NCBI GenBank assembly: GCA_937926265.1
Contig: CALAZS010000044.1
Coordinates: 1-61,245 of the forward strand
Length of the DNA: 61,245 bases
DNA from: an uncultured Gammaproteobacteria bacterium
GTDB taxonomy: Bacteria; Pseudomonadota; Gammaproteobacteria; Chromatiales; Chromatiaceae
Reading direction: 5' to 3'
Part shown: one piece after another, positions 1 to 8,823 of the stretch
How the letters are laid out: each line of letters starts with the position of its first letter
How positions within the stretch are numbered: position 1 is the stretch's first letter
Translations under genes and position numbers: made by a program
The notes under the pieces: generated by a model
What the model was told of the DNA's origin: nothing
Database searches by the model: none
Seen by the model: only the letters and a program-made list of their open reading frames with translations

Positions 1-6
1 GGCAAT

Positions 7-30
7 AAAAAACCGCTCGAAAGCGGTTTT
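7..30 (-). terminator. Rho-independent terminator of the rpmB-rpmG operon
   Basis: A 9-bp perfect stem (AAAACCGCT pairing with AGCGGTTTT) closes a CGAA loop. Read on the minus strand it is followed by a run of six T. It lies about 60 bases past the rpmG stop codon and suits the end of the rpmB-rpmG transcript. The stem is also A/T-flanked on the other side, so bidirectional action is possible. Confidence 0.75.
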
Positions 31-90
31 AATATTGTTGCGGTATCAGCCAAATACCTTATCAAATTATGAACCCATTAGAGGGATCAA

Positions 91-246
91 TTACTTGATT
101 TTTGATTCCTTGTAGATCACGTGTTTGCGAACAACAGGATCATATTTTTTAATTTCCATTTTGCCGGTCTGGTTACGTTTGTTTTTGGTTGTGGTGTAAA
201 AATGACCAGTGTCAGCCGTGGAAACCAGTTTGATTTTATCGCGCAT
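91..246 (-). CDS. rpmG: 50S ribosomal protein L33
   Basis: This 51-residue product is a structural protein of the large ribosomal subunit. The translation starts MRDKIKLVSTADTGHFYTT and has the L33 signature of a basic TTKNKRN stretch followed by KYDPVVRKH. The length equals the usual bacterial L33. It lacks the CxxC pairs of zinc-type L33, so it is the zinc-free form. It starts 14 bases after the rpmB stop and is surely cotranscribed with it, in the order rpmB-rpmG that is standard in proteobacteria. Identification is essentially certain from the sequence. Confidence 0.95.
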   Translation of the reverse strand: MRDKIKLVSTADTGHFYTTTKNKRNQTGKMEIKKYDPVVRKHVIYKESKIK

Positions 247-260
247 CCTGAGTATCCCCC

Positions 261-497
261 TTAAACCTTTTCGCCGCGTGAGCGAATATCTGTCAGTACT
301 GAATCAATACCTTTTTTATCGATGATTCTCATTCCCTTGGAAGAAACGCGAAGGCGAACCCAGCGGTTCTCACTTTCAACCCAGAATCTATGATAATGCA
401 GGTTGGGCATAAACCTACGACGAGTTTTGTTGTGTGCATGGGATACATTATTGCCCGAAAGAGGACCTTTTCCCGTGACCTGGCAGACTTTAGACAT
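261..497 (-). CDS. rpmB: 50S ribosomal protein L28
   Basis: This 78-residue large-subunit ribosomal protein opens with MSKVCQVTGKGPLSGNNVSHAHNKT, the L28 signature, followed by the conserved RRRFMPNLHYHRFWVESE segment. Length matches the family (78 in E. coli). It leads the rpmB-rpmG operon; an AGG-containing ribosome site lies just upstream of the ATG. The 148 bases separating it from the radC stop contain an imperfect hairpin (about 613-637) with no T-run, and presumably the rpmBG promoter, which I could not place with confidence. Confidence 0.96.
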   Translation of the reverse strand: MSKVCQVTGKGPLSGNNVSHAHNKTRRRFMPNLHYHRFWVESENRWVRLRVSSKGMRIIDKKGIDSVLTDIRSRGEKV

Positions 498-645
498 GAC
501 GAAAACCTAAATAAATTTAAAAATTCTGTATTCCGGTAAGCCGTAAAACTGTTTCGCAACCAATTTCGCGACGGGCACCGGGCTAAAAGACGCGCATTTA
601 TATCAGAAGCCGCCTGGCAGTTCAAGCCTGTCAGGCCTAATGTCG

Positions 646-1335
646 CTAAATAAGGCCATTTTCTGCGAAAGAGTAGCAATCTGGATCGCCTACAATGACG
701 TGATCAAGCACGCGAATATCCACCAGCGAGAGGGCATCAACCAGTTTACGGGTAATTTCCCTGTCGGCAGAACTGGGCGTGATATCCCCGGATGGGTGGT
801 TATGCGCAAAAATGGCCGCTGCCGCATGCTTTTTGAGACATTGCTTTAACACTTCCCTCGGAAAAATACTGGCTGAGTCTATAGTGCCTCGAAACAATTG
901 TTCAAAACCGAGAATGCGATGGCGGTTATCCAGGTAGATGCAGCCAAAAACTTCATAATCGAGATTACCAATTTGGCTGCGCAGGAAATCATAAGCCATT
1001 GACGGGCTTGTCAGTGCCTGGCCAGTATCCAGTTTTTGCCACTGATGGCGTCGGGACATCTCCAGAACTGCCTGAAGCAGGGCAAATTTGGCAGTCCCCA
1101 GGCCGGGACTTTTACAAAAATCATTTTTGCTGGCTGCCAGTATTGGTCTTAAGCCGCCGAATTCACTGATTAGTTCGCGTGCCAGGTCGACGGCTGTTTT
1201 GCCTTTGATACCCGTTCGCAGGAAAACCGCCAGCAGTTCAGCGTCGGAGAGTGATTGCGGCCCATAGGCCAGCAGTTTTTCCCTGGGCCTTTCTTTTTCC
1301 GGCCAATTTTTGATAGATGTTTGGTTGATAGACAT
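646..1335 (-). CDS. radC: RadC family JAB-domain protein
   Basis: RadC-family (UPF0758/MPN+) protein of 229 residues. The N-terminal part has the family opening WPEKERPREKLL and a helix-hairpin-helix-like segment near residues 60-85. The C-terminal JAB1/MPN-like domain carries HNHPSGD at 178-184 and D191, the putative metal-binding set. The start at 1335 is preferred over an upstream ATG at 1374 because AAAAGGA sits 9 bases before it and the family begins near there. The historical DNA-repair role is doubtful; the biochemical role of RadC is unsettled. Its place between rpmBG and coaBC is the standard gammaproteobacterial one. Confidence 0.93.
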   Translation of the reverse strand: MSINQTSIKNWPEKERPREKLLAYGPQSLSDAELLAVFLRTGIKGKTAVDLARELISEFGGLRPILAASKNDFCKSPGLGTAKFALLQAVLEMSRRHQWQKLDTGQALTSPSMAYDFLRSQIGNLDYEVFGCIYLDNRHRILGFEQLFRGTIDSASIFPREVLKQCLKKHAAAAIFAHNHPSGDITPSSADREITRKLVDALSLVDIRVLDHVIVGDPDCYSFAENGLI

Positions 1336-1526
1336 AGCACAAATCCTTTTGTTACAAGTTATTTTAGACAGCATCCTGCTTAAAAAAGAAGATAACTTAA
1401 TTGGTCAATTTGATCCAAAAAAATTGCTTTATTGGCATTGACTCAGCTTTATTTCGGTTTAACCTAGGTTAATAGTTACTGGGGTTAGTACTTACTAGCA
1501 TTAACCGCAATAAAAAATTTAATCCT

Positions 1527-1582
1527 ATGAATTTAAACCAGTGAATCTAAACCTGTGAATCTAACCCCATGAATCTAAATGG
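1527..1582 (+). repeat. Four tandem 14-bp repeats leading into coaBC
   Basis: Units are ATGAATTTAAACCA (1527), GTGAATCTAAACCT (1541), GTGAATCTAACCCC (1555) and ATGAATCTAAATGG (1569). The last one contains the coaBC start codon. Because 14 is not a multiple of three, each unit opens a new frame. Each of the first three frames is a five-codon ORF ending in TGA that overlaps the next ATG or GTG by four bases. No Shine-Dalgarno motif is obvious in front of coaBC. Confidence 0.9.
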
Positions 1583-2789
1583 CCAAAAAATTCTCTTGGG
1601 CATAACGGGAGGAATCGCTGCCTACAAGTGTGCAGAACTGGTCAGGTTGCTGGTCAAGGCCGGGGCAGATGTGCGGGTTGTAATGACCGAAGCGGCCCGG
1701 CAGTTTGTGACGCCAATGACATTGCAGACCCTGTCGGGCAACCCCGTTCGCCAGGAGCTGTTTGAATTGTCAGAAGAAAATGAGATTGGTCACATTGAGT
1801 TGGCGCGTTGGGCAGATCTTATTCTGGTCGCTCCAGCCACGGCAAATTTTATCTCTGGGCTCGCCCAGGGTGTTGCTTCGGACCTGCTAGGTACCATATG
1901 CGTTGCCGCCGACGTGAAAATAGCCGTGGCACCGGCAATGAACCGGGCCATGTGGGCTAACCAGGCGACGCGGGAAAACATCGCTTTGTTGTCCCGGCGC
2001 GGCGTGAAAATCTGGGGTCCTGTCGAAGGTGAACAGGCCTGTGGTGAAACCGGGGAAGGCCGCATGCTTGAACCCGCTGAATTATTGCAACGAGTAACCA
2101 ACAGTTTGATAGACCCGGTTTTGGCTGGCAAACAGGTATTAATGACAGTCGGTCCCACACATGAACCGATTGACCCGGTGCGTTTTATAGGAAACCGCAG
2201 TTCTGGAAAAATGGGCTTTGCCATTGCTGACAGTTTAAGCAGGGCAGGTGCAAACGTAACTATGGCATGTGGGCCGGTTGAATTGCAGACGCCAAGAAAT
2301 GTTCATCGAATAGATGTGGAAACGGCCTGGGAAATGGCAGATGCTGTGAAAAATGAGTTGGTAAATTGTGACATTTTCATTGCCACTGCGGCTGTTGCCG
2401 ATTATCGTGTTACCAACGTTGCGAAAAATAAAATCAAGAAAAACGATAAGCTGCTGACACTGCAACTTGAGCCTAATGAAGATATTCTGGCCTGGGTTGC
2501 GAAACAGGATAATGCACCTTTTACACTGGGGTTTGCGGCAGAAACTGAAAACCTTGTTGAATATGCTGCAGAAAAAAAACGGCGTAAAGGTCTTAACATG
2601 ATTGCCGCTAATCTGGTTGGAAGACCTGATGGTGGGTTTGGTGATGATAACAATGCCCTGTCTGTTATCAGCGATGATGGAATGAATGATATTCCAATGC
2701 AGGCTAAATCCGATCTGGCCAATGCGCTTGTGAAGTTATTATCTCAAAATTATAAAAAATGGTATTCAAGGAAAATTGATGGAAACTGA
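1569..2789 (+). CDS. coaBC: Bifunctional phosphopantothenoylcysteine decarboxylase/synthetase
   Basis: CoaBC makes 4'-phosphopantetheine in coenzyme A synthesis: CoaB ligates cysteine to phosphopantothenate using CTP, and CoaC decarboxylates the product with FMN. The 406-residue length is typical. The CoaC half (1-190) shows the flavin-binding GGIAAYK region, active-site H75, PAMNRAMW at 122-129 and C158 in the substrate flap. The CoaB half shows FIGNRSSGKMG near 207-216 and a lysine-rich KNKIKKND loop. The ATG is the last unit of a 14-bp tandem repeat. The gene overlaps algC by 11 bases. The dut gene that commonly follows coaBC is absent here. Confidence 0.96.
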   Translation: MNLNGQKILLGITGGIAAYKCAELVRLLVKAGADVRVVMTEAARQFVTPMTLQTLSGNPVRQELFELSEENEIGHIELARWADLILVAPATANFISGLAQGVASDLLGTICVAADVKIAVAPAMNRAMWANQATRENIALLSRRGVKIWGPVEGEQACGETGEGRMLEPAELLQRVTNSLIDPVLAGKQVLMTVGPTHEPIDPVRFIGNRSSGKMGFAIADSLSRAGANVTMACGPVELQTPRNVHRIDVETAWEMADAVKNELVNCDIFIATAAVADYRVTNVAKNKIKKNDKLLTLQLEPNEDILAWVAKQDNAPFTLGFAAETENLVEYAAEKKRRKGLNMIAANLVGRPDGGFGDDNNALSVISDDGMNDIPMQAKSDLANALVKLLSQNYKKWYSRKIDGN

Positions 2790-5313
2790 AAAAAGTTCTT
2801 CTCAGGAAAACCAGTCAGCAAGTTTTAAGGCAATTAGCCTGCAATCTGTATTTTTCAGCCTGGTAATGCTTGTATTTGGTACCGGGTTGCTTATTGCCGG
2901 TGTCATGTTTTTTCTGCACCAGGAAGAAAGTGATAAGGCAACCAGCATGATGTCGGAAGAAGTGGCAAACCTGATGTCACTGAAAATCAGTTCCCAGGTT
3001 GATGGCATGCAAAGTCTTGTTCAATATCTCTCCAGGGACTCAAGATTGCCTGAACTGTTTGAAAACGAGAACGAGGCGGAACTTGAAAATATCGCAAACG
3101 AAATTCTCAAACAGAACTTTCCATACGTTATCAAGGTGCGCTTTCTCGATACAGAGTTTGCCCGGAAGCTGGATGATCCGGTTGCACCCATCAGTTACGC
3201 CTCAATAGCACTTGCCGACAAGGCCGAGGAAACCGGCCAGGTAACTATCGCTGAAATGCATTCTCCGGGAACGCCATTGCAGCATATTGCCATCGCAGCA
3301 CCGGTATTCAACACGTCTGATAGTGTTATCGGTACCGTGCTTGTTGCTTTCAACTCAGAGGCGGTTTTACACACTGTGCGTCAACCTGGAATTGAGCATG
3401 TGCGATTTATGTTACTGCAAAATGTTGGCGAGACTAATTTTGAACTGGTTCTGTCCTCCGGGTTTGTTGGTAAATCCGGTACCGGTACTGTCAAAATTGA
3501 TAAGACAATCTGGTCGCTGACTTATCAATTACTGAATGAACCCGGTTTGATTGATCATCTTAAACCTGCGCTTATCGTGTTGTTCTGGTTAATTCTGATA
3601 AGTGTTCTGATTGTTCTAAAGCAACGCCAACTTTCCAAAGTGATAAAAAATGACCAGGGCATTGTCGTTTCAATTGTTGAAAACAAACTCAAAGGTGTTA
3701 AACAAAACCTGATGAGTAACTATGCATTGAAAGATAACAAGGAGATGTTTAGCACGCTGTCGCAAACCGAGGTTTCATCTGAAGCCGTCAGAAAGTCCAA
3801 AAAGGCCTCCAAAACCAAACCGGTGAAAAAGAAAGAAACGCAGGAAACCAACACTCCCGCTTTTCCTTCAAGTGTTTCCCAGTCTGAAGATGTGGCTTCT
3901 GAAGTGCAGGATATTGACGCGGGTGAAGTTAATCCTGACATGTTCAGGGCTTATGATATCCGCGGCATTTTTGGAGAAACGCTTAACCTTGAGCAGGCTT
4001 ATGTTATAGGCAAAGCCATTGGCACCCTGGCAATTCAAAAAGGCCAGTCGACCATGCTGGTTGCCCGGGATGGACGTACTTCGAGTAAAGACCTGGCGTC
4101 AACATTAATCAGGGGCCTGGTTGAATCCGGTATTGATGTGATTGATATTGGACTGGTGCCAACACCGGTTATGTATTTTGGTACCCATTTCCTTTCCGTA
4201 CGATCTGGTGTGATGATTACCGGCAGTCATAACCCGGCTGAATATAATGGTTTCAAAGTGGTTATTGATGGTGAAGCTTTATCTGGTGATGAAATACAGG
4301 CTGTGTATCAATGCATTGTTTCAGGTCAGTATTCCAGTAGTGAAAATGGTGGTGAAGGCAGTAAGGACAAGCAGGATATCACCGCTGATTATATTCAACG
4401 CATTTCCGAAGATGTTCAATTGATTAAACCCATGAAAGTGGTGCTTGATTGCGGTCATGGGGCCGCCAGTATTGTAGCGCGTAACCTGTTTGAGTCACTC
4501 GGTTGTGATGTATCGACACTTTATTGTGAAGTTGATGGTAATTTCCCTGCACATCATCCTGATCCGGGTAACCCGGATAATATGAAAGATCTTGCTAAAG
4601 CGGTCGTCGAGGAAAATGCAGATCTTGGTATTGCTTTTGACGGTGATGGTGACCGGCTTGGCGTTGTTGATTCCAGTGGTAATGTCATCAAGCCTGACAG
4701 GGTGTTAATGGTGCTTGCTGAAGATGTCTTGATTCGTAATCCCGGTGCCGACATCATCTACGACGTGAAATCGACCAAGTTACTTGCAAGTTACATTCTT
4801 TCACAGGGAGGGCGGCCAATCATGTGGAAAAGCGGGCATTCCTTAATGAAACTGAAGTTAAAAGAGACAGGCGCCTTGCTTGCCGGAGAGTTCAGCGGCC
4901 ATGTTTTCTTTACGGAACGCTGGTATGGTTTTGATGATGCAGTTTATGCAGCCGCCAGGTTGCTCGAAGTTGTTTCAGGCGACGGCCGAAGTAGTGCAGC
5001 TATGTTTTCAGCCTTACCTGACACTGTGAATACGCCCGAAATTACGGTAACTGTTCCGGAAGGTATGCAGCACAAGATTATGGCAAAGGTGATGGAATCC
5101 AGTGAAAAGCTGTTCCCGGGTGCGAAAATTAACGACATTGATGGTATCCGGGCCGAATATCCTGGAGCGTGGGGTTTGATCAGGGCTTCCAATACCACGC
5201 CTTCACTGGTACTGCGTTTTGAAGCTGATGATGAAGAGTCATTGGAAAAAGTAAAGAAAATTTTCAGGGCGTTACTCAATGCAGTAGTACCGAAGTCAGA
5301 CGCTGAATTCTAA
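2779..5313 (+). CDS. algC: Membrane-anchored phosphomannomutase/phosphoglucomutase (long AlgC)
   Basis: An 844-residue protein whose C-terminal part (from M388, FRAYDIRG) is a full alpha-D-phosphohexomutase, interconverting mannose or glucose 1- and 6-phosphates for surface polysaccharide synthesis. Visible sites are the phosphoserine loop TGSHNPAEYNG (S483), Mg-binding DGDGDR (D621/623/625) and the sugar loop GEFSGHVFF. The N-terminal part has a transmembrane helix (about 19-46), an extracytoplasmic region of about 210 residues, a second helix (about 263-285) and a lysine-rich linker. Short AlgC is about 460 residues. ATG 2779 has AAGGA 7-8 bases upstream. An internal start at M388 giving a soluble enzyme is possible but has no clear ribosome site. 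Confidence 0.93.
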   Translation: METEKSSSQENQSASFKAISLQSVFFSLVMLVFGTGLLIAGVMFFLHQEESDKATSMMSEEVANLMSLKISSQVDGMQSLVQYLSRDSRLPELFENENEAELENIANEILKQNFPYVIKVRFLDTEFARKLDDPVAPISYASIALADKAEETGQVTIAEMHSPGTPLQHIAIAAPVFNTSDSVIGTVLVAFNSEAVLHTVRQPGIEHVRFMLLQNVGETNFELVLSSGFVGKSGTGTVKIDKTIWSLTYQLLNEPGLIDHLKPALIVLFWLILISVLIVLKQRQLSKVIKNDQGIVVSIVENKLKGVKQNLMSNYALKDNKEMFSTLSQTEVSSEAVRKSKKASKTKPVKKKETQETNTPAFPSSVSQSEDVASEVQDIDAGEVNPDMFRAYDIRGIFGETLNLEQAYVIGKAIGTLAIQKGQSTMLVARDGRTSSKDLASTLIRGLVESGIDVIDIGLVPTPVMYFGTHFLSVRSGVMITGSHNPAEYNGFKVVIDGEALSGDEIQAVYQCIVSGQYSSSENGGEGSKDKQDITADYIQRISEDVQLIKPMKVVLDCGHGAASIVARNLFESLGCDVSTLYCEVDGNFPAHHPDPGNPDNMKDLAKAVVEENADLGIAFDGDGDRLGVVDSSGNVIKPDRVLMVLAEDVLIRNPGADIIYDVKSTKLLASYILSQGGRPIMWKSGHSLMKLKLKETGALLAGEFSGHVFFTERWYGFDDAVYAAARLLEVVSGDGRSSAAMFSALPDTVNTPEITVTVPEGMQHKIMAKVMESSEKLFPGAKINDIDGIRAEYPGAWGLIRASNTTPSLVLRFEADDEESLEKVKKIFRALLNAVVPKSDAEF

Positions 5314-5371
5314 TCAGTTTAGTCGACGAAAAGACAAACAAAATTATTAACTATTTTTGATATCCAGACTT

Positions 5372-6298
5372 ATGAGTTTATCTGCAGAACAGGCCCACCA
5401 GGTCGCGCACGTATTAACCGAGGCACTGCCTTACATTCAACGCTTTGCAGGCAAAACAGTGGTGATCAAGTATGGCGGTAATGCCATGGTTGATGAAGAC
5501 CTGAAAAAAAGCTTTGCCCGCGATATTGTTTTAATGAAAACCGTTGGTATTAACCCGGTGGTTGTTCATGGTGGTGGTCCGCAGATTGGTAATCTGCTGG
5601 AGCGTCTCGGAAAAAATTCAGAATTTATTCAAGGTATGCGGGTAACCGACCGTGAAACCATGGACGTGGTTGAAATGGTATTAGGCGGACTGGTTAACAA
5701 GGAGATCGTTAACCTGCTTAATCAGCATGGTGCATCGGCGGTGGGCTTGACCGGTAAAGACGGTGATCTGATTCGCGCAAAAAAGCTCATTCTGAATACC
5801 TCTGATGACCAATCTAAAATTCAGGCCGATATCCGGGCTGATGCACCCGAGATTATAGATCTGGGCCATGTTGGCGAAGTTGAGAGCATTGATGCCAGTG
5901 TCGTTGATATGCTTGTCCACGGTAACTTCATTCCGGTGATTGCGCCGATCGGCATCGGTGAAGAAGGTCTCTCATATAACATTAATGCTGACCTGGTTGC
6001 CGGCAAGATGGCTGAAGTACTGAAAGCGGAGAAACTTATCCTGCTAACCAATACGGCCGGTTTAATGGATAAAAATGAAAACCTGCTTACAGGCTTGGAT
6101 GTGGAAACAGTTAACAATCTGATTGCAGACGGTACTATCCATGGTGGTATGTTGCCGAAAATCGGTTGTGCGCTGGATGCGGTTAATGCAGGGGTTAAAA
6201 CTGCCCACATTATCGATGGGCGTGTGCAACACGCGGTTTTACTGGAACTGTTCACGGATGAAGGTATCGGCACCTTGATACGTTCCGGTCGCTCATAG
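5372..6298 (+). CDS. argB: Acetylglutamate kinase
   Basis: ArgB phosphorylates N-acetylglutamate in the second step of arginine synthesis in the cytoplasm. The 308-residue protein has the amino acid kinase fold with KYGGNAM near residue 33, VVHGGGPQI near 67 and the C-terminal GGMLPKIGCALDAVNAGVKTA segment. The N-terminal extension before KYGGNAM resembles that of arginine-sensitive, ring-forming ArgB of Pseudomonas, which suggests feedback control. I chose ATG 5372; an in-frame TTG lies five codons upstream, and neither has a convincing ribosome site. It lies 58 bases after algC and 8 bases before slmA, as in pseudomonads. Confidence 0.96.
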   Translation: MSLSAEQAHQVAHVLTEALPYIQRFAGKTVVIKYGGNAMVDEDLKKSFARDIVLMKTVGINPVVVHGGGPQIGNLLERLGKNSEFIQGMRVTDRETMDVVEMVLGGLVNKEIVNLLNQHGASAVGLTGKDGDLIRAKKLILNTSDDQSKIQADIRADAPEIIDLGHVGEVESIDASVVDMLVHGNFIPVIAPIGIGEEGLSYNINADLVAGKMAEVLKAEKLILLTNTAGLMDKNENLLTGLDVETVNNLIADGTIHGGMLPKIGCALDAVNAGVKTAHIIDGRVQHAVLLELFTDEGIGTLIRSGRS

Positions 6299-6306
6299 GT
6301 ATAACC

Positions 6307-6906
6307 ATGCCAAAAAAAACATCCCCAGAAAAGATATCCAGAAAAGAACAGATTCTGCAGACGCTTGCACAAGAACTTGAGAAACGTCCCGGCAACCGAA
6401 TTACCACGGCAGGCCTGGCTAAAGCAGTGGGTGTATCCGAGGCTGCGCTTTACCGGCATTTTGCCAGTAAGGCCAAAATGTTTGAGGCATTGATTGCGTT
6501 TGCCGAAGACAGTGTGTTCAGTCGCATCAATCGAATTTTGGAAGAGGAAAAGTCGGCGCACTCACGTTGTGCCCAGGTGCTTTATTTGTCTTTGATGTTT
6601 GCGGACAAAAATCCGGGTATAACCAGGATTTTACTGGGTGATGCCCTTGTGGGTGAGACTGAAAGGTTACGTGTTCGAGTTGACCAGTTCTTTAGCCGAC
6701 TGGAATCACAGTTCAAGCAAATTTTGCGTGAAGCTGAAATGCGCGAAAATTTAAAAACCAGCCTTCCGGTTGATTCTGCCTGCACCCTGTTGGTGGCTGT
6801 CATAGAAGGACGTATGCATCAGTACCAAAGGACAGAGTTCAAGCGTTCACCGGTAACCCAGTGGGAAGAGCACTGGGCACTGGTGAGTGCCAATTTATTT
6901 CAATAG
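6307..6906 (+). CDS. slmA: Nucleoid occlusion factor SlmA (TetR family)
   Basis: SlmA binds specific chromosomal sites and antagonises FtsZ polymerisation over the nucleoid. The 199-residue protein begins with a lysine-rich tail and REQILQTLAQELE. A TetR-type helix-turn-helix follows (about 30-70: ITTAGLAKAVGVSEAALYRHFASKAKMFEALI split over two helices). The C-terminal domain retains the SlmA pattern (RILLGDALVGE, ending with a W-EHW-L segment). Size and position downstream of argB and near pyrE agree with SlmA rather than a metabolite-sensing TetR. It ends 3 bases before the convergent DUF4124 gene. Confidence 0.9.
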   Translation: MPKKTSPEKISRKEQILQTLAQELEKRPGNRITTAGLAKAVGVSEAALYRHFASKAKMFEALIAFAEDSVFSRINRILEEEKSAHSRCAQVLYLSLMFADKNPGITRILLGDALVGETERLRVRVDQFFSRLESQFKQILREAEMRENLKTSLPVDSACTLLVAVIEGRMHQYQRTEFKRSPVTQWEEHWALVSANLFQ

Positions 6907-6909
6907 GTA

Positions 6910-7914
6910 TTATTTCAGTAGATAAGGCAGGAAGTTTCTTTTGATTTTCAAAGAGGCTTCGCTTTTACAAAACTCAATGCCCTTGGTTGAAGAAGTGCGG
7001 CATTGCTGATCCAAAAAGATACGTTCCTCCTGGGTGTTCTTGTCGATAATTCTGGCCACAGTAAGGCTGATATCGTTATCCTCTTTTGGTCCTCTGGTCA
7101 TGTGAATGCCTTCACCGGTTAGCTGCAGCTTGGTCGTGGCATTGTTCTCAACATATTCCTTGGCTTTTTCCCAAACCAGGTTACAGGTATTCACATCTTC
7201 ACAAATATATACCGTGTTGAGTTCTGCACGTTCCTTTTCTTCCTGGTCCAGGTCATCGCTCGCAGAAAGTTTCTTGAGGGTTCTAAAGCGCCTGATGTCG
7301 TTATTGTAGTCTTGGCGAATTACCTCTTTATTCTGTTCCCTGGTGATTATGGAGCTATAACTTTTGGTGATCTGGCGTTTAATTGAATCCATTTCCTCCT
7401 GAAGTCCCTGACCAACAGTTTTGCCGGCTTTTTCTGCCTGGGCAGCTTCGGCCTGAAGGCCGCTTAACTTGGATTTGAAGCGTTTGATATTGCCCTTGGT
7501 GATGTTGATGTAGTTATCCAGTGAGGCAATTTTTCCATCCCTCGCCATCACTAAGTCTTCTTCAGAACGAAACGTTTTCAACAGGATCGCATCCTGAGCT
7601 TGTTGCTTGGCAATGATGGCCTCTCTTTCCTTACGAAGACGTTCCAGTTCTTTTTCCTTGGCTATTTCCTCTGGTGTTTTGGCGCGGCCTATTTCATCAA
7701 CTTTTCGGCCTTTTTTATTCAGTTCAGTTCGGGCTTTCTCGTTTTCTTTGGGTGGAACCTTGTCAGAAAAGTAGGGGTTACCGTTTTCGTCGTACCACAT
7801 GTAGAGCTTTTTGGTAGAGACAGATAAGGGCAATAAAAGCATCAGGACCAACAGGCCTGCAAAGCCAACTTTAAAGTAAGATTTATTGATCGAGAGGGGT
7901 TGTTGTAAAAACAT
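6910..7914 (-). CDS. DUF4124 domain protein with coiled coil, exported or anchored
   Basis: A 334-residue protein of unknown function. A hydrophobic segment (about 17-34) may be a signal peptide or anchor. It is followed by a DUF4124-like motif, LYMWYDENGNPYFSDKVPP, seen in many gammaproteobacterial envelope proteins. Residues about 80-225 are highly charged and predicted by eye to be helical or coiled coil. The C-terminal part holds cysteines (YICEDVNTCN, QQCRTSS, EFCKSE) that could form disulfides in the periplasm. It stands alone, convergent with slmA. The role is unknown; a periplasmic scaffold is only a guess. Confidence 0.75.
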   Translation of the reverse strand: MFLQQPLSINKSYFKVGFAGLLVLMLLLPLSVSTKKLYMWYDENGNPYFSDKVPPKENEKARTELNKKGRKVDEIGRAKTPEEIAKEKELERLRKEREAIIAKQQAQDAILLKTFRSEEDLVMARDGKIASLDNYINITKGNIKRFKSKLSGLQAEAAQAEKAGKTVGQGLQEEMDSIKRQITKSYSSIITREQNKEVIRQDYNNDIRRFRTLKKLSASDDLDQEEKERAELNTVYICEDVNTCNLVWEKAKEYVENNATTKLQLTGEGIHMTRGPKEDNDISLTVARIIDKNTQEERIFLDQQCRTSSTKGIEFCKSEASLKIKRNFLPYLLK

Positions 7915-8017
7915 AGTCAGGTATCTTAGTTTAATTTTATTCGGGTTTGATTGAATTTAGAGATTTGGTTAATTAAGACCAAGTTTAGGTCCTGATACCT
8001 TTTTGGACAAATTTTTC

Positions 8018-8764
8018 ATGGAATTACTCCTTCTTTTTGTCATTTCGTTTGTTGCCAACCTGTTTTCAGCATTTTCAGGTGGAGGCGCAGGCCTGGTGCA
8101 ACTGCCGGCACTTATTTTCCTGGGTTTGCCATTTGGTATTGCCCTGGCAACCCACAAGGTGGCATCGGTGGCGCTTGGGATTGGCGCTACATTTCGTCAT
8201 GCCCGCGAAAAGTCACTTGATAAAAAACTCGTTATTTTCATTCTCATGACAGGTATGCCGGGGGTCATCCTTGGGGCAAACCTGATTTTGCAAATTGAAG
8301 ACCGGGTTGCAGAAATAGCCCTGGGTGTCTTGACCCTGGGGCTTGGTGTGTATTCCATTTTTAAAAAGTCATTGGGGCAGAATGCTGAAGAAAAGAATCG
8401 TGACTTAAAAGGCTACCTGGTTGGGGGAGCGGTATTATTCGCTATCGGTGTGCTCAATGGTTCGCTGACTTCCGGGACGGGGCTGTTTGTTACCCTGTGG
8501 CTGATTCGCTGGTTTGGCTTCGATTACAAAATGGCAGTGACCTATACACTGATTCTGGTGGGTATGTTCTGGAATGGTTCCGGGGCTATCACGCTTGGCA
8601 TTATTGGCGAGATAAAATGGGACTGGTTGCCGGTTTTAATTGCCGGTTCTCTTTTGGGTGGCTATGCAGGGGCTCACCTTGCCATCACGAAGGGCAATAA
8701 ATGGATTAAACGTGGATTTGAAACGGTTGCGGTATTGATTGGTACTAAGCTGATAATCGGATAA
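8018..8764 (+). CDS. TSUP (TauE/SafE) family membrane permease
   Basis: A 248-residue integral membrane protein of the TSUP family, which exports sulfite, sulfonates or related small anions. The N-terminal repeat has the family pattern SAFSGGGAGLVQLPALIFLGLPFGIALATHKVASV, with about eight hydrophobic helices overall and a second repeat with GVLNGSLTSGTGLF. The substrate cannot be told from sequence. ATG 8018 is chosen over an in-frame TTG at 8003, though only a weak GGA precedes it. It is convergent with pyrE, and a nested-palindrome repeat lies between the two. Confidence 0.88.
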   Translation: MELLLLFVISFVANLFSAFSGGGAGLVQLPALIFLGLPFGIALATHKVASVALGIGATFRHAREKSLDKKLVIFILMTGMPGVILGANLILQIEDRVAEIALGVLTLGLGVYSIFKKSLGQNAEEKNRDLKGYLVGGAVLFAIGVLNGSLTSGTGLFVTLWLIRWFGFDYKMAVTYTLILVGMFWNGSGAITLGIIGEIKWDWLPVLIAGSLLGGYAGAHLAITKGNKWIKRGFETVAVLIGTKLIIG

Positions 8765-8823
8765 AAGATGGGTTTGCAGAAGCTTATCCAAAAGACGCCA
8801 TGAATTTTATCGGGCATGGCTTT

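Noticed and set aside
604..640. Terminator after radC (imperfect hairpin of the GCCTGGCAG kind)
   Set aside because: On the minus strand it is followed by GGCTTCTGATA with no T-run, so intrinsic termination is not supported.
5821..6561. 246-residue open frame opposite argB and slmA
   Set aside because: It spans two clearly coding genes and encodes a low-complexity product with no family resemblance.
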